This document shows, piece by piece, positions 1-8,206 of a stretch of 48,460 bases of DNA (positions are counted from its first letter, which is position 1; every line of letters begins with the position of its first letter). A program made the translations under genes and the position numbers. Source of the stretch: an uncultured Parabacteroides sp. GTDB lineage: Bacteria; Bacteroidota; Bacteroidia; Bacteroidales; Tannerellaceae. The notes beneath the pieces are model-generated. The model saw only the letters and a program-made list of their open reading frames with translations, did no database searches and was not told the DNA's origin. Where the stretch lies: NCBI RefSeq assembly GCF_902493135.1, contig NZ_CABUOD010000036.1, forward strand, positions 1-48,460, in the 5' to 3' direction.

Positions 1-29
1 CTTTTATTAATTAAATACACAAAAAGTAA

Positions 30-521
30 CCATACAGCAAAAGTGAACAAGACCCCCGTTATGTACATCCTGAAAATGCTAATAATGTAACAGCTGAAGG
101 CAAAGAAAACTCATTCTTGTTCGAATCCAACAACTATGACGGTGAAAACATCGCTCCTGAAAATGCAGCATGGTTGAAGATCCAGAACGGTTGTGTTGTT
201 CTGACAAAAGATCCTTCTGTGTTCTCCAATGCTAAGACCGGTGGCGACGGCGCCCTGATCTTCAACGTTGAAAACAAAGAAAACGACGAGTTGGCTACGG
301 ACAACGAAACAATCGCTACATCTGAAGTGACTGTTATCGCCGGTAACGGAAACATCCGGATCGCTGGTGCTGCCGGCAAGAAGGTTGTTATCTCTAACAT
401 CTTAGGCCAGACAATTGCCAACACGGTTATCACTTCTGACAATGCTGCAATCGCTGCTCCTCAGGGTGTAGTCGTAGTCGCTGTCGAAGGCGAAGAAGCT
501 GTTAAGGCGATCGTTAAATAA
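30..521 (+). CDS. C-terminal part of a DUF6383-type secreted protein, 5' end missing or broken
   Basis: The frame is open from just after an in-frame TAA at 27-29 to TAA at 519-521 (163 codons) and has no credible start: the only early candidate is a TTG at 117, inside a segment that already reads as protein (DPRYVHPENANNV...). It is therefore the 3' end of a longer gene cut by the window edge or disrupted near position 30. The last 70 residues (GNGNIRIAGAAGKKVVISNILGQ... ending VEGEEAVKAIVK) match my memory of the DUF6383 C-terminal domain of Parabacteroides surface proteins. Their pattern (K-V-x-I-x-N-x-L-G-Q, then a glycine before a beta-strand ending in K-x-I-V-K) also resembles a type IX secretion sorting domain. 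Function of the missing part unknown. Confidence 0.6.
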   Translation, partial: PYSKSEQDPRYVHPENANNVTAEGKENSFLFESNNYDGENIAPENAAWLKIQNGCVVLTKDPSVFSNAKTGGDGALIFNVENKENDELATDNETIATSEVTVIAGNGNIRIAGAAGKKVVISNILGQTIANTVITSDNAAIAAPQGVVVVAVEGEEAVKAIVK

Positions 522-541
522 TAACGACATATTCATCATAA

Positions 542-571
542 AGTAGAGATGCGGGTGACCGTATCTCTACT
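542..571 (+). terminator. Hairpin downstream of the DUF6383 gene
   Basis: AGTAGAGAT at 542-550 pairs with ATCTCTACT at 563-571, and the stem continues inward with GCGG/CCGT. It starts about 20 bp after the stop codon. There is no T-run after it, so termination is inferred from position and stem strength. I see no gene between 572 and 733. Confidence 0.45.
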
Positions 572-733
572 CAGATTGAAATAAAGAATTTATAATCAAA
601 ATAATGAATCATGCGTCCGGTCTTTACGACCGTTCAATTACCCCGCGAGGGCGAACAAGTGATACATTAATACTAAAGTAAAAAATAAGAATGCTGCCCG
701 TACTTCTGTGAGGAAGGAGAGCAGACAAAAAAC

Positions 734-765
734 AAGCCCCGGTTGTATTCGTACTGCCGGGGCTT
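734..765 (-). terminator. Intrinsic terminator of the Rid-like gene
   Basis: AAGCCCCGG (734-742) and CCGGGGCTT (757-765) form a 9-bp GC-rich stem. On the minus strand it is followed by GTTTTTTG, a typical U-tract. It lies about 40 bp past the end of the minus-strand gene that stops at 808. Confidence 0.75.
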
Positions 766-807
766 CGTTATTCTTCAATTATAGGAATATCGAAAAACTA
801 TTTCTTG

Positions 808-1953
808 TTATAATGCCGCAAACCGTTCCTCCCCTTTTGCAGTCACCGCCGTGCATTCCATTTCGATCAGCCAGCCGGTCCGGCAAACCGGAGCACGGAC
901 GATGATATAAGGAAGGGTTGGATGGTGTTCGTCTATATACTGTTTGACGCGTGCATAATCAGCCGTATCGCGGATATAGATTATCGCCTGCATGATATCG
1001 TCTAAAGTGGCCTCCGCCTCTTTCAGCAGAGCTTCGATATTCTCGATCATGCGGGAAGCCTGTTTCATGATATCGCCGGCATGCACGATTTCCCCGTACC
1101 GATCGATACTGGCCGTGCCGGAGATAAAGATATGGCGGCGGTCGCCGTAGGTGACAGCCGTTCCCCTTTCGAACGTGACGCCATATTCATACGTGCGGTT
1201 CAAGTGTTCGGGAGCGTATAGATAGCGGATTTGTTCAGGGCAAATACCGGAAACGGCATATGTGTCCATTGTCACGAACACCATCGGGTCGAAATAGCGG
1301 CCCTCGATCCCCGTACTGGCGATGAAATGAGTCTCTTCCGTCAGGTTCTGTGTCGCGAATACCTCTTTGCGGGCTTTTACCACACCCGGATAATTTACGT
1401 CTACATTCTGTACGAAGATCCACGTACGCAGGCAGTTGGCTGCCAGTGTGCAATTGGCTTCCGTCAGTTGAAGGATATAATCGCGGAAGATCAGGCGGGT
1501 CTGGTATTCCGAATTGGCTGCCCGGTTGCACTGGTTGGCGCCTAAAAATTGGCTGTATGCCCCGTGACGCGCCTCGAACAACCCGCTTGGCAATACCTGT
1601 GTCTGCACACCGGTCTGCAACCAGGCCCACAACGCGATCTTCGTCCCGTTCATCGGAGCCTGTTGCACGATTGACAGTGCGCAATAAGGGGAAAGCCGTT
1701 CCCGTTCCATCAGTTCATCCGTCTGGTTGGTTACGTCGCTCAGGAAATAACGCCGGAAGATGGCGACCGGATTGCCGGGCAACTCTTCCACCGAACGGGT
1801 GTAGGCATCTTGTATATGTTGCAACTGAGCGTGAAAATCCTCCATACAGTCCGTTTGTTGGAAGAAGAGATGGTATTCTGTTATACCTTTGGAAGATTGG
1901 AATGAGGAGATTTGCACCTCCGTCGTGCCGTATGTTTTCCTTATCAGGTTCAT
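808..1953 (-). CDS. Two-domain Rid/YjgF-like protein
   Basis: 381 aa, no signal peptide, so cytoplasmic. The last 120 residues or so have the Rid (YjgF/YER057c/UK114) pattern: FISGTASIDRYGEIVHAGD, then an amphipathic helix (QASRMIENIEALLKEAEA), a conserved IIYIRD segment, and the closing PVCRTGWLIEMECTA with the Arg and Glu placed as in deaminases of this family. The N-terminal 240 residues look like a second, diverged copy of the fold. That length and two-domain layout recall the chorismatase (FkbO/Hyg5) branch as well as uncharacterised Rid proteins. Classical RidA (about 130 aa) hydrolyses reactive enamine/imine intermediates; this activity is not established for long versions. Single gene with its own terminator, 122 bp from the next operon. 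Confidence 0.7.
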   Translation of the reverse strand: MNLIRKTYGTTEVQISSFQSSKGITEYHLFFQQTDCMEDFHAQLQHIQDAYTRSVEELPGNPVAIFRRYFLSDVTNQTDELMERERLSPYCALSIVQQAPMNGTKIALWAWLQTGVQTQVLPSGLFEARHGAYSQFLGANQCNRAANSEYQTRLIFRDYILQLTEANCTLAANCLRTWIFVQNVDVNYPGVVKARKEVFATQNLTEETHFIASTGIEGRYFDPMVFVTMDTYAVSGICPEQIRYLYAPEHLNRTYEYGVTFERGTAVTYGDRRHIFISGTASIDRYGEIVHAGDIMKQASRMIENIEALLKEAEATLDDIMQAIIYIRDTADYARVKQYIDEHHPTLPYIIVRAPVCRTGWLIEMECTAVTAKGEERFAAL

Positions 1954-1997
1954 ATCTGTATTATGTTTTGCTATAGGTTGTAAAAATAAAGCTATTT

Positions 1998-2032
1998 AAT
2001 TGAAATTTGAAAATTGAGAGTTGAAAATTACT
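1998..2032. repeat. Imperfect 7-bp tandem repeat, five units
   Basis: Consecutive heptamers AATTGAA, ATTTGAA, AATTGAG, AGTTGAA and AATTACT lie between two minus-strand transcription units. The same type of repeat fills three gaps elsewhere in the window (29202-29229, 33094-33121, 43621-43655). Confidence 0.6.
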
Positions 2033-2075
2033 TAATAAAGTAAGGAACGGTATCAGGTACGGAAGTGGCGGATAC

Positions 2076-2786
2076 TTATTCCTTAGCTCCGTTATTGATC
2101 CAATCGTCGAGCAACGTCAGGGTGCCGGACGTTGTGATGATGTTGGTATGATCGTATTTGAGAATGTTTTCGTGCAGGATGATGTGCAGGAAACTTTCTT
2201 CCGCGCTTCCCGGCTCGACCAGCTTCAGCCCCTTCTCGCTTTTATCGGCTACGACATCGACCAGAGCCTTGTGGCTTTTACCTTCCGTGAGGTACAGCCC
2301 AGCAGCCGGTGCCGTGCTTCCTCCGTGGCAAGCCGTACAGGAACGGTTGAAGATTCCGGTCTGGATGCTGTTGAACATGCCGGCATCCAGGTTCCCGGCG
2401 TCCAGCCGTATGGTGTCCGCCTGTTCCGTGTAGTCGGCGGTATAAAAGCTGGCGACCCTTTTACGCAGCTTGTCGATGACACAAACTTCGATCTGTGTCA
2501 CTTCGCCGGGAATACCGGCCAAGACCATGTCTATCGTTCCGTCGGCCGACTGGCTGATCCCTTTTGCCGTTTGTGCGAAAGCATTGTCGGGAGTGAATCC
2601 GGCCAGCACGACGCTGTAACCGCCCGGCCAGGAATCGGCCCCGCTGATTCGGGCGGTCAACTTCACCGTTCCTCCCTCCCTTTCCGCTTGGTTGTTTTCA
2701 TCATATATCTTGCCATCATCGCAGGAGATGGCAAGGCCGGAAAAGAACAACAGTCCGGAGATGAATGAATAAACTTTTCTGTTCAT
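2076..2786 (-). CDS. Mono-heme cytochrome c-like lipoprotein
   Basis: 236 aa. A signal peptide ends in a lipobox at Cys22 followed by DD, typical of Bacteroidota lipoproteins. One haem-binding CxxCH motif, CTACH, lies at residues 150-154. After it come AGLYLTEG, VEPGSAEESFLHIIL and DDWINNGA, the order seen in planctomycete-type cytochrome c domains (PSCyt1-like), where a methionine normally sits before the final WIxxGA helix. No Met occurs after the CxxCH here, so the sixth iron ligand would have to be another residue, perhaps one of the histidines near 201-213. The first 130 residues look like an extracytoplasmic beta-sandwich. Last gene of the five-gene operon, 10 bp after the preceding stop. 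Role inferred: electron carrier or haem-based sensor for the adjacent di-heme enzyme. Confidence 0.75.
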   Translation of the reverse strand: MNRKVYSFISGLLFFSGLAISCDDGKIYDENNQAEREGGTVKLTARISGADSWPGGYSVVLAGFTPDNAFAQTAKGISQSADGTIDMVLAGIPGEVTQIEVCVIDKLRKRVASFYTADYTEQADTIRLDAGNLDAGMFNSIQTGIFNRSCTACHGGSTAPAAGLYLTEGKSHKALVDVVADKSEKGLKLVEPGSAEESFLHIILHENILKYDHTNIITTSGTLTLLDDWINNGAKE

Positions 2787-2796
2787 GACGTAAGGG

Positions 2797-4011
2797 TTAG
2801 AATGTGTACTGAAGTAAAACGGTTCCGGAATGCATGGCCAGTCCTAAGTCGTCGTTGTCGCGGTCAAGCTGCGTGTCATGTCCGGTACGTCCGATGAATT
2901 GATACATGGCTTGCAGTTTCAGGTTGCAGCCGGTGAAGAAATAGTTGAATCCGACGGCCGGCATATTCAGAAAACCGTTTGTGTCCAATCCATTGCGGTT
3001 GAAGAAGTCATAGCGGGCTGTCGCTTGCAATTTGCCGGTGACGAAATAACCGCCTTGCACGTAACCGCCTAAATAGTCATAGCTCTCGTCGATTTTCTGC
3101 CGTTTGGTAAAACCGACATTCATATAATAGATTTCAGCGCCGAGGTACAGGCGGTTCTTCAACATGGCGAATTCGGCTCCTGCCCGGAAGTCGTTCGTAC
3201 TTTCGCTTTCGCTCTCCACATTCAATGAAGTGGAAAGACCGAACAGCATCTTGTCTTCCTTCAAACGGTTCGGACTGCCCTGGTTTGACGGCATGACTCC
3301 CTTCGGCATGTAAGTGACGCGGCCGGCATACAGCAATGACGGGATATGCCAGTCGTCGCTGAACGTTTTGGACGCCACATTGACGGAGCTTCCTGTTCCG
3401 TTGAAAATCCCCACCTCGTAGCCGAACTTCTCCTTTACCAATCCGTGCACTTCCACTCCGAGGTCAAAACCCATGCCGATATTCGGTGTCACGGCATTAA
3501 GGGAATAAGGCAGGATGACGGATGAGGTGAGCGATGCCGGCAATGTCGGCATTAACGTCTCACCCAGCGTAGTCAGGTAAGCGTGCGAGAACGGAGTCTT
3601 GAACTTGCCCACACGTATGGCGAAACTCCTCTTCATCTCTACGTCGAACCAAGCCTGCTGCAGGATGTTTCCCCCGCTTCCGGCGGCATTGATGGAGAGG
3701 TTGAATGTCACCCGGTCGAATGCCTTGCCCGTGAAACCAAGAATGGCGTAAGGGATCGAGAAACCGCTGTTGTGTATATTGTCCTGATTATAGGCAGGAT
3801 CCAGTCCTTCATCGTCGTAGTAGTTGATGTTGGCGCTGGTCTGAACCAACATATAAGGTTTGAAAACGAAATCCCCCTTCTTGGTAGCGATCGCAAAACC
3901 TTCTTTGCCGTTTAATGAGACGACACCGTTTTCCGTCTCTTCCTCATATTGGGCCCTGACGGCCAACGGCAGGAGTAATAACGCTGCAATTATGATGATC
4001 AGTTGTTTCAT
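2797..4011 (-). CDS. Outer-membrane porin-like beta-barrel (second porin of the operon)
   Basis: 404 aa with a cleavable signal peptide ending near VRAQ and a C-terminal aromatic strand (LLQYTF), the outer-membrane barrel signature. Alternating hydrophobic strands run throughout (for example RVGKFKTPFSHAYL, YEVGIFNGTGS, LYLGAEIYYMNVGF, KLQAMYQFIG). The pattern of a loop with INAAGSGGNILQQAWFDVEM followed by RVGKFKTPF is that of OprO/OprP-like porins. Substrate cannot be read from sequence; between a di-heme oxidoreductase and a cytochrome lipoprotein it may serve uptake of the substrate or metal handled by this operon. It begins 22 bp after the di-heme gene stop. Confidence 0.8.
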   Translation of the reverse strand: MKQLIIIIAALLLLPLAVRAQYEEETENGVVSLNGKEGFAIATKKGDFVFKPYMLVQTSANINYYDDEGLDPAYNQDNIHNSGFSIPYAILGFTGKAFDRVTFNLSINAAGSGGNILQQAWFDVEMKRSFAIRVGKFKTPFSHAYLTTLGETLMPTLPASLTSSVILPYSLNAVTPNIGMGFDLGVEVHGLVKEKFGYEVGIFNGTGSSVNVASKTFSDDWHIPSLLYAGRVTYMPKGVMPSNQGSPNRLKEDKMLFGLSTSLNVESESESTNDFRAGAEFAMLKNRLYLGAEIYYMNVGFTKRQKIDESYDYLGGYVQGGYFVTGKLQATARYDFFNRNGLDTNGFLNMPAVGFNYFFTGCNLKLQAMYQFIGRTGHDTQLDRDNDDLGLAMHSGTVLLQYTF

Positions 4012-4033
4012 TTCAGTTTGTCTTATGGATAAA

Positions 4034-5467
4034 TTATAAGGAGTTGAGGAATGCGATCACTGCCTTACGCTCTTCCTTGCTCATTTGTTTGAATAAATTT
4101 TTAGAGGCTTCCCCTTCGCCTCCGTGCCACATGATGGCTTCGGTCAGGTTGCGGGCGCGTCCGTCGTGGAGGAAATAGGTATGGCCGTTGACTTTCTCCT
4201 GCAATCCGATGCCCCAGAGCGGCGTGGTACGCCATTCGTTTCCTCGTGCCAGGCCGCTGACATAATTGTCGTTCAGCCCGACTCCCATGATTTCCGATCC
4301 CATGTCATGCAGCAGGAAATCCGAATAAGGATGAATGGTTTGTCCGCCGAGCCACGGCAAACGCGTACCGTTGAGCAGGGTGGAACCGCCTGCCTGTGTA
4401 TGCAACGTAGTGACGTGGCAAAGATGGCATTTGGCCTCGTAAAACTTTTGTTCTCCCAAAATGACCACAGGGTCGTTTAGGTTGCGTCGTGCCGGCACGC
4501 CGAGACTTTGCATATAGAGGTCCACATCTTCCATATCGGCGGTCGATATGTCGAGCTGGTCGTACGAGAGCCCCATCATACTGCCCTGGTTGATCTGGAC
4601 CTGCCCTTCGCAAATCTCTTCCGGATAGCGGCTGTTGGTCACACCCATATCGCTTGAGAACCCAAGTTCGACAGTCAGGTCGAGATGCTGTGCCTTGTTG
4701 CCGGAAAGGCCGACACCGGTGACGCCTTTCTCGGTGATATAGTTGCAACGTCCGCTGATACCGTATTCCGGATAATGGCTTTTGGCTGCGAGCGCTTCGA
4801 TTTCCCGGCGGTCGATCGCCATCATCTGTCCCATGCCGACGTGGCGTAGCGGGATGCGTACGGTGCAGAACAGATCTTCCGGGGCGATGCTGTCTTTATA
4901 CCATTCGGTTATCGTGTAATTGGGTTTGCATAGTTCGTAAGTCTCTCCGTCGGGGAAGGAAAAAGTCTGCTTGTCATATGTGACGGACAACTTGCCTTCC
5001 GGTTTGACGCCATAGATGGCCTGGTCATGCAATACCCGCCCGTAGTCACGGAAGAAAGCGCCGTTGCGGCGGGAGATATAGACCAGCATGGAAGAGAAAC
5101 CGTAGTTGCCCGAACCGCCGTTTTCCCACAATGTCGGTTTGGTCCTTCCTGCATTGCGGTGGCAACTGCCGCAGGAGTAACCGGCATAGACAGGGCCGAG
5201 TCCGCCTCCGTCACCGTTGTTGCTGGTGCGTACGTCATCGTAGAGACCGTCGCCGTTGTTGAAACGGATCGAGTTGGCTCCTGTTATCCAGTCGGCGTTC
5301 GTGTCATAGGCTACCGATGAGTTCAGGAAAATCGTTGAAGTCCCTGCCGACAGTGCGTATCCGTTCGGGACATCTATTTTATCCATATCCATTTTATCGT
5401 CCTCTTCACACGCTGCGCATGCAAAGAGGAGGAATAGCGAGGATGTTAACAGGTAAGATGGCTTCAT
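4034..5467 (-). CDS. Di-heme oxidoreductase (DUF1111 / thiol oxidoreductase-like) lipoprotein
   Basis: 477 aa from the ATG at 5465-5467. The frame is open further upstream but would overlap the preceding gene, and this Met begins a signal peptide with cysteines at 17 and 20 followed by EEDD. Two CxxCH motifs are visible: CGSCH (99-103) and CHLCH (347-351). The C-terminal part carries WRTTPLWGIG and FLHDGRARNLTEAIMWHGGE, hallmarks of di-heme oxidoreductases related to bacterial cytochrome c peroxidases and MauG. Members of this family often sit beside imelysin genes in iron-related clusters. It starts 16 bp after the imelysin-like gene. Likely reaction: a redox step (peroxide or metal oxidation/reduction) outside the inner membrane; the true substrate is unknown. 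Haem attachment requires a cytochrome c maturation system not in this window. Confidence 0.85.
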   Translation of the reverse strand: MKPSYLLTSSLFLLFACAACEEDDKMDMDKIDVPNGYALSAGTSTIFLNSSVAYDTNADWITGANSIRFNNGDGLYDDVRTSNNGDGGGLGPVYAGYSCGSCHRNAGRTKPTLWENGGSGNYGFSSMLVYISRRNGAFFRDYGRVLHDQAIYGVKPEGKLSVTYDKQTFSFPDGETYELCKPNYTITEWYKDSIAPEDLFCTVRIPLRHVGMGQMMAIDRREIEALAAKSHYPEYGISGRCNYITEKGVTGVGLSGNKAQHLDLTVELGFSSDMGVTNSRYPEEICEGQVQINQGSMMGLSYDQLDISTADMEDVDLYMQSLGVPARRNLNDPVVILGEQKFYEAKCHLCHVTTLHTQAGGSTLLNGTRLPWLGGQTIHPYSDFLLHDMGSEIMGVGLNDNYVSGLARGNEWRTTPLWGIGLQEKVNGHTYFLHDGRARNLTEAIMWHGGEGEASKNLFKQMSKEERKAVIAFLNSL

Positions 5468-5483
5468 GTTTTCAAAAGATCGT

Positions 5484-6749
5484 TTATTTTGCTCCGTCAA
5501 CAGTGCGGGGTTGTCCGTCTTTGAATAGGAGATATTCCAATGTATGGTAACCACGTACGCTCTGTGCTGTCCCGATGGCTTCATCTTCTTCGTCGAAGTT
5601 CCCGCTCCATTCCAGGTCATCCCAATTCTGTGAGTTCAATACCTGTACGATACCGTTCTGATCCAAAGGCCAGCTGTCCATGTTCGGGTCCAGGCCTAAG
5701 TTGGCAACCGGGCCGATAAGGAAGGCTTCGCTCTTTTCCCACGGTTCGCGTGCCGCGATCCATACGTTACAGGCCTTCTCGAAGTTGTCGTCGCTTGGGT
5801 TTTGCCTGAACTGGTTCACCGCATCCAGCAAAAGTTTGTTTTTTTCCTGTAAGTCTTTATAAGTCGGAAGAACGACCGCGTCGACAAACTGTTCGGCTAT
5901 TGCATCCAGGTCATCGTCGTATTGAGGATCGCCGAAAGTCCGGTTTACATACGGTTTTACTTCGTTTAACAACAGGTTGGCCAGTTCCATGCAAGTGTTC
6001 ATGGCGGCAACGGCCTCTTCGCTGTCGATGTTGTTGCGGAAGGGTTGCGGAATAGCCTGGATCGTCTTTGCCGAGGCGAAAATCAGCGTTTTGATTTCTT
6101 CGTCGAGATCCGGATTGGCAGAAGCAATCAGCTTTGAAAGCGAGTGTTCTGCAATGTCGCCTTCATCGTCGAAATCCTTGTAAGAGTTGAAAGCGCTCAG
6201 ATTCCCGTTCACTTTGGACACGTCGTTGTCGTCGATGCGGCCGTAGTATGTGTTACGGATGGAGAAGATGTTGTTCGTATAGTCGTCGCGCGAGTGCCAG
6301 CTATACCATGATTCGACGGCGTAAAGGCCGCCTTCCTTGTCACCGCTTGTATATTTGATGTACGGGTCCTTGATCTTGGCGTCACCCACTTCGTTGGCGA
6401 TGTTCCACATGCCGCTTTCGATCATTTCCTCGATACACGAGAGCGGGCTTTGGTAAGCTCCGGCAGTCTGGTCTTTGAAGATCGTGGCATATGGGCCGTG
6501 TGAACCCTGTTCGTCGACATAGTCGGTTACCCAGGAATTGTAGAGTGTGGTCGCATCGTCGTTCAGCAGCATGGCCACGTTGTACATATAGTTGCCCCAT
6601 GCACTGGCGTTCTCAGAACTGTAATCCAGGCTGACCGGATCTTTTCCGCTACCTTCTGGTTCCGGATCGTTGTTGTCGCTACATGCTCCCATCGAGAATG
6701 TCATGGCGAGCGATAGGGCTGCCAGACCGAAATAATTCTTCTTTTTCAT
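5484..6749 (-). CDS. Imelysin-like (peptidase M75 family) lipoprotein, circularly permuted
   Basis: 421 aa with a lipobox at Cys23 (SMGAC). The family motif GxHxxE is present as GYHTLE at residues 400-405, almost at the C-terminus, directly after AREPWEKSEAFLIGP and MDSWPLD. In canonical imelysins these motifs are in the N-terminal half. This order matches the circularly permuted imelysin-like protein whose structure was reported from Bacteroides ovatus, where the family was argued to act in iron uptake and not to be a peptidase. Two helical-bundle halves are expected. It follows the first porin by 35 bp and precedes the di-heme gene by 16 bp. Likely role: periplasm-facing or surface metal binding. 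The old name insulin-cleaving protease should not be carried over. Confidence 0.85.
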   Translation of the reverse strand: MKKKNYFGLAALSLAMTFSMGACSDNNDPEPEGSGKDPVSLDYSSENASAWGNYMYNVAMLLNDDATTLYNSWVTDYVDEQGSHGPYATIFKDQTAGAYQSPLSCIEEMIESGMWNIANEVGDAKIKDPYIKYTSGDKEGGLYAVESWYSWHSRDDYTNNIFSIRNTYYGRIDDNDVSKVNGNLSAFNSYKDFDDEGDIAEHSLSKLIASANPDLDEEIKTLIFASAKTIQAIPQPFRNNIDSEEAVAAMNTCMELANLLLNEVKPYVNRTFGDPQYDDDLDAIAEQFVDAVVLPTYKDLQEKNKLLLDAVNQFRQNPSDDNFEKACNVWIAAREPWEKSEAFLIGPVANLGLDPNMDSWPLDQNGIVQVLNSQNWDDLEWSGNFDEEDEAIGTAQSVRGYHTLEYLLFKDGQPRTVDGAK

Positions 6750-6784
6750 TTTGTTGATAAGCTATTAAATTGTTTATGTTGTTT

Positions 6785-8125
6785 TTATTTGCTGAGGAAC
6801 CAGCCGATGTAGGCGATAGCCAGGCTGAATTCGTTTTCGCTGTTGTATTTGCCGCCTCCGATTTTGCGTGTCGTGTAGTCCGCTTTCACGACAAGGTTCG
6901 GCAGGGCGTACCAGTTGGCGCCGGCCGTCCACATGCTTACTTTGTTGCGTAGATCCATCGTGTGCTTGCCTTCGCCTTTCTCCTGCGGGTTGTAGTATTC
7001 GTAGCGGACGAACGGATAGATTACGGGTACGTTCCTATTGTCTTTGCAAACCGCACGCAGGTTGAAGCCTACTTCGCCACCGTAGCTGACCGCGCGTTTG
7101 GCGATCGGGGTTGTCTGTGTGTAAGGAGAACCGCCGCTCTGGTGGTTGTTGACGTTGCTGAGGTCGTCGGCTTTGCTCAGGTTGCCGTATATCATGTTTG
7201 CGCGTGCGGTGACATATTTGTTTTTATATTGCAGGTCGGCCGTATAAATGCGTAAAGGGATGTTTCCATATTTGACGTAGGTTTCCGGTTTGTCTGAATT
7301 GGCTCCCGTATTGTGGCAATAATAGAAGGAACCGCCTATTTTCAATCCCGGTACTCCTAAATAGTTCAGGCGAGCCACGTAGCCCGGCGAGGTGAAGTTG
7401 TCTGTTTCGAACAGTCCCTGCTTGCCGCCGGCGACCCATGTGTTGCGGTCGAAACCGTTGGCGTTCAATCCGGCAACGACCAAAGCCCGGTAGTTGAAAC
7501 GTGTGTAGCCCCGGCCGAACGTACCGAACACTTCGATGCCGTTTTCATGCCAGGTGGAAGGCAGCAGGGTCGTTTCGCCTTCCGGACGGGAAGTTCCGAA
7601 GAAATTGATCGGCTCGTGATGCTCGTTGGTCAAACCGACCGGGACGATCAGGTGGCCGGCACGGACATTGAAGGCCGGATGGACAAGACGTGTGATGTGG
7701 AATTGTTCCAAAGCGACTTCGCCGCCTTTTTCCACTTCCATTTCGTATTCTCCGTTTTCCGTGTTTTCTATCTCATAGGCACTTCCCGTACCTCCTGCCT
7801 CAAATTCTATTTCTGCGCCTAATACCCATTGGGAATTGAATTTGTAATCGAAAGCCAAGACAAAACGGGGGATGGAGATCGAATTGCGGTGGTCTTTCTT
7901 GCTTCCGTTGTCCGTACCCCGGAAACGGTTGATGCCATAATCCATAAAGTTCGCGAGGATTTCTCCATATCCGCCGAAGCGGAACTTGTCATAGCCGGCG
8001 GCATAAATGTCTGCAGACTGTTTCACTGCGGATTTTCCTGTCGTTGTTTCTTCTTGTTCCTGTGCAAAAGCTGTCACGCAGGAGATTAGTAGAGTGATTG
8101 CTAATAAATGAGTTAACCTTTTCAT
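6785..8125 (-). CDS. Outer-membrane porin-like beta-barrel (first gene of the iron/redox operon)
   Basis: 446 aa with a signal peptide ending AFAQ and dense beta-strand alternation to the end, typical of a 16- to 18-strand barrel. Recognisable stretches are KFRFGGYGEILANF at the start of the barrel, FVLAFDYKFNSQWVLGAEIEFEAGG, NVRAGHLIVPVGLTNEHHEP and the closing VKADYTTRKIGGG...LAIAYIGWFL. The shape is that of general or phosphate-selective-like porins of Bacteroidota. It heads a five-gene minus-strand operon in which all gaps are 35 bp or less, so its promoter region (8145-8222) controls the whole set. Substrate unknown; the imelysin-like and haem proteins behind it suggest a metal complex or redox-active small molecule. 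Confidence 0.8.
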   Translation of the reverse strand: MKRLTHLLAITLLISCVTAFAQEQEETTTGKSAVKQSADIYAAGYDKFRFGGYGEILANFMDYGINRFRGTDNGSKKDHRNSISIPRFVLAFDYKFNSQWVLGAEIEFEAGGTGSAYEIENTENGEYEMEVEKGGEVALEQFHITRLVHPAFNVRAGHLIVPVGLTNEHHEPINFFGTSRPEGETTLLPSTWHENGIEVFGTFGRGYTRFNYRALVVAGLNANGFDRNTWVAGGKQGLFETDNFTSPGYVARLNYLGVPGLKIGGSFYYCHNTGANSDKPETYVKYGNIPLRIYTADLQYKNKYVTARANMIYGNLSKADDLSNVNNHQSGGSPYTQTTPIAKRAVSYGGEVGFNLRAVCKDNRNVPVIYPFVRYEYYNPQEKGEGKHTMDLRNKVSMWTAGANWYALPNLVVKADYTTRKIGGGKYNSENEFSLAIAYIGWFLSK

Positions 8126-8144
8126 TGCGTTTTTTAATTTTTGG

Positions 8145-8175
8145 CAAAATTAGAGGGGTTGCGAACGGTGTGCAA
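8145..8175 (-). promoter_or_regulatory. Promoter of the porin-imelysin-DHOR operon
   Basis: On the minus strand TAATTTTG (8152-8145) fits the Bacteroidota -7 consensus TAnnTTTG and is preceded by TTG (8175-8173) after exactly 20 bp, the expected -33 spacing. It lies about 20 bp upstream of the ATG at 8125. Confidence 0.75.
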
Positions 8176-8206
8176 TCGCAATTAGTAGGTAAAAACGCTC
8201 CGAAGT

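Noticed and set aside
708..905. 65-codon frame across the Rid gene terminator
   Set aside because: It is encoded mostly by the terminator hairpin and the antisense strand of the Rid-like gene.
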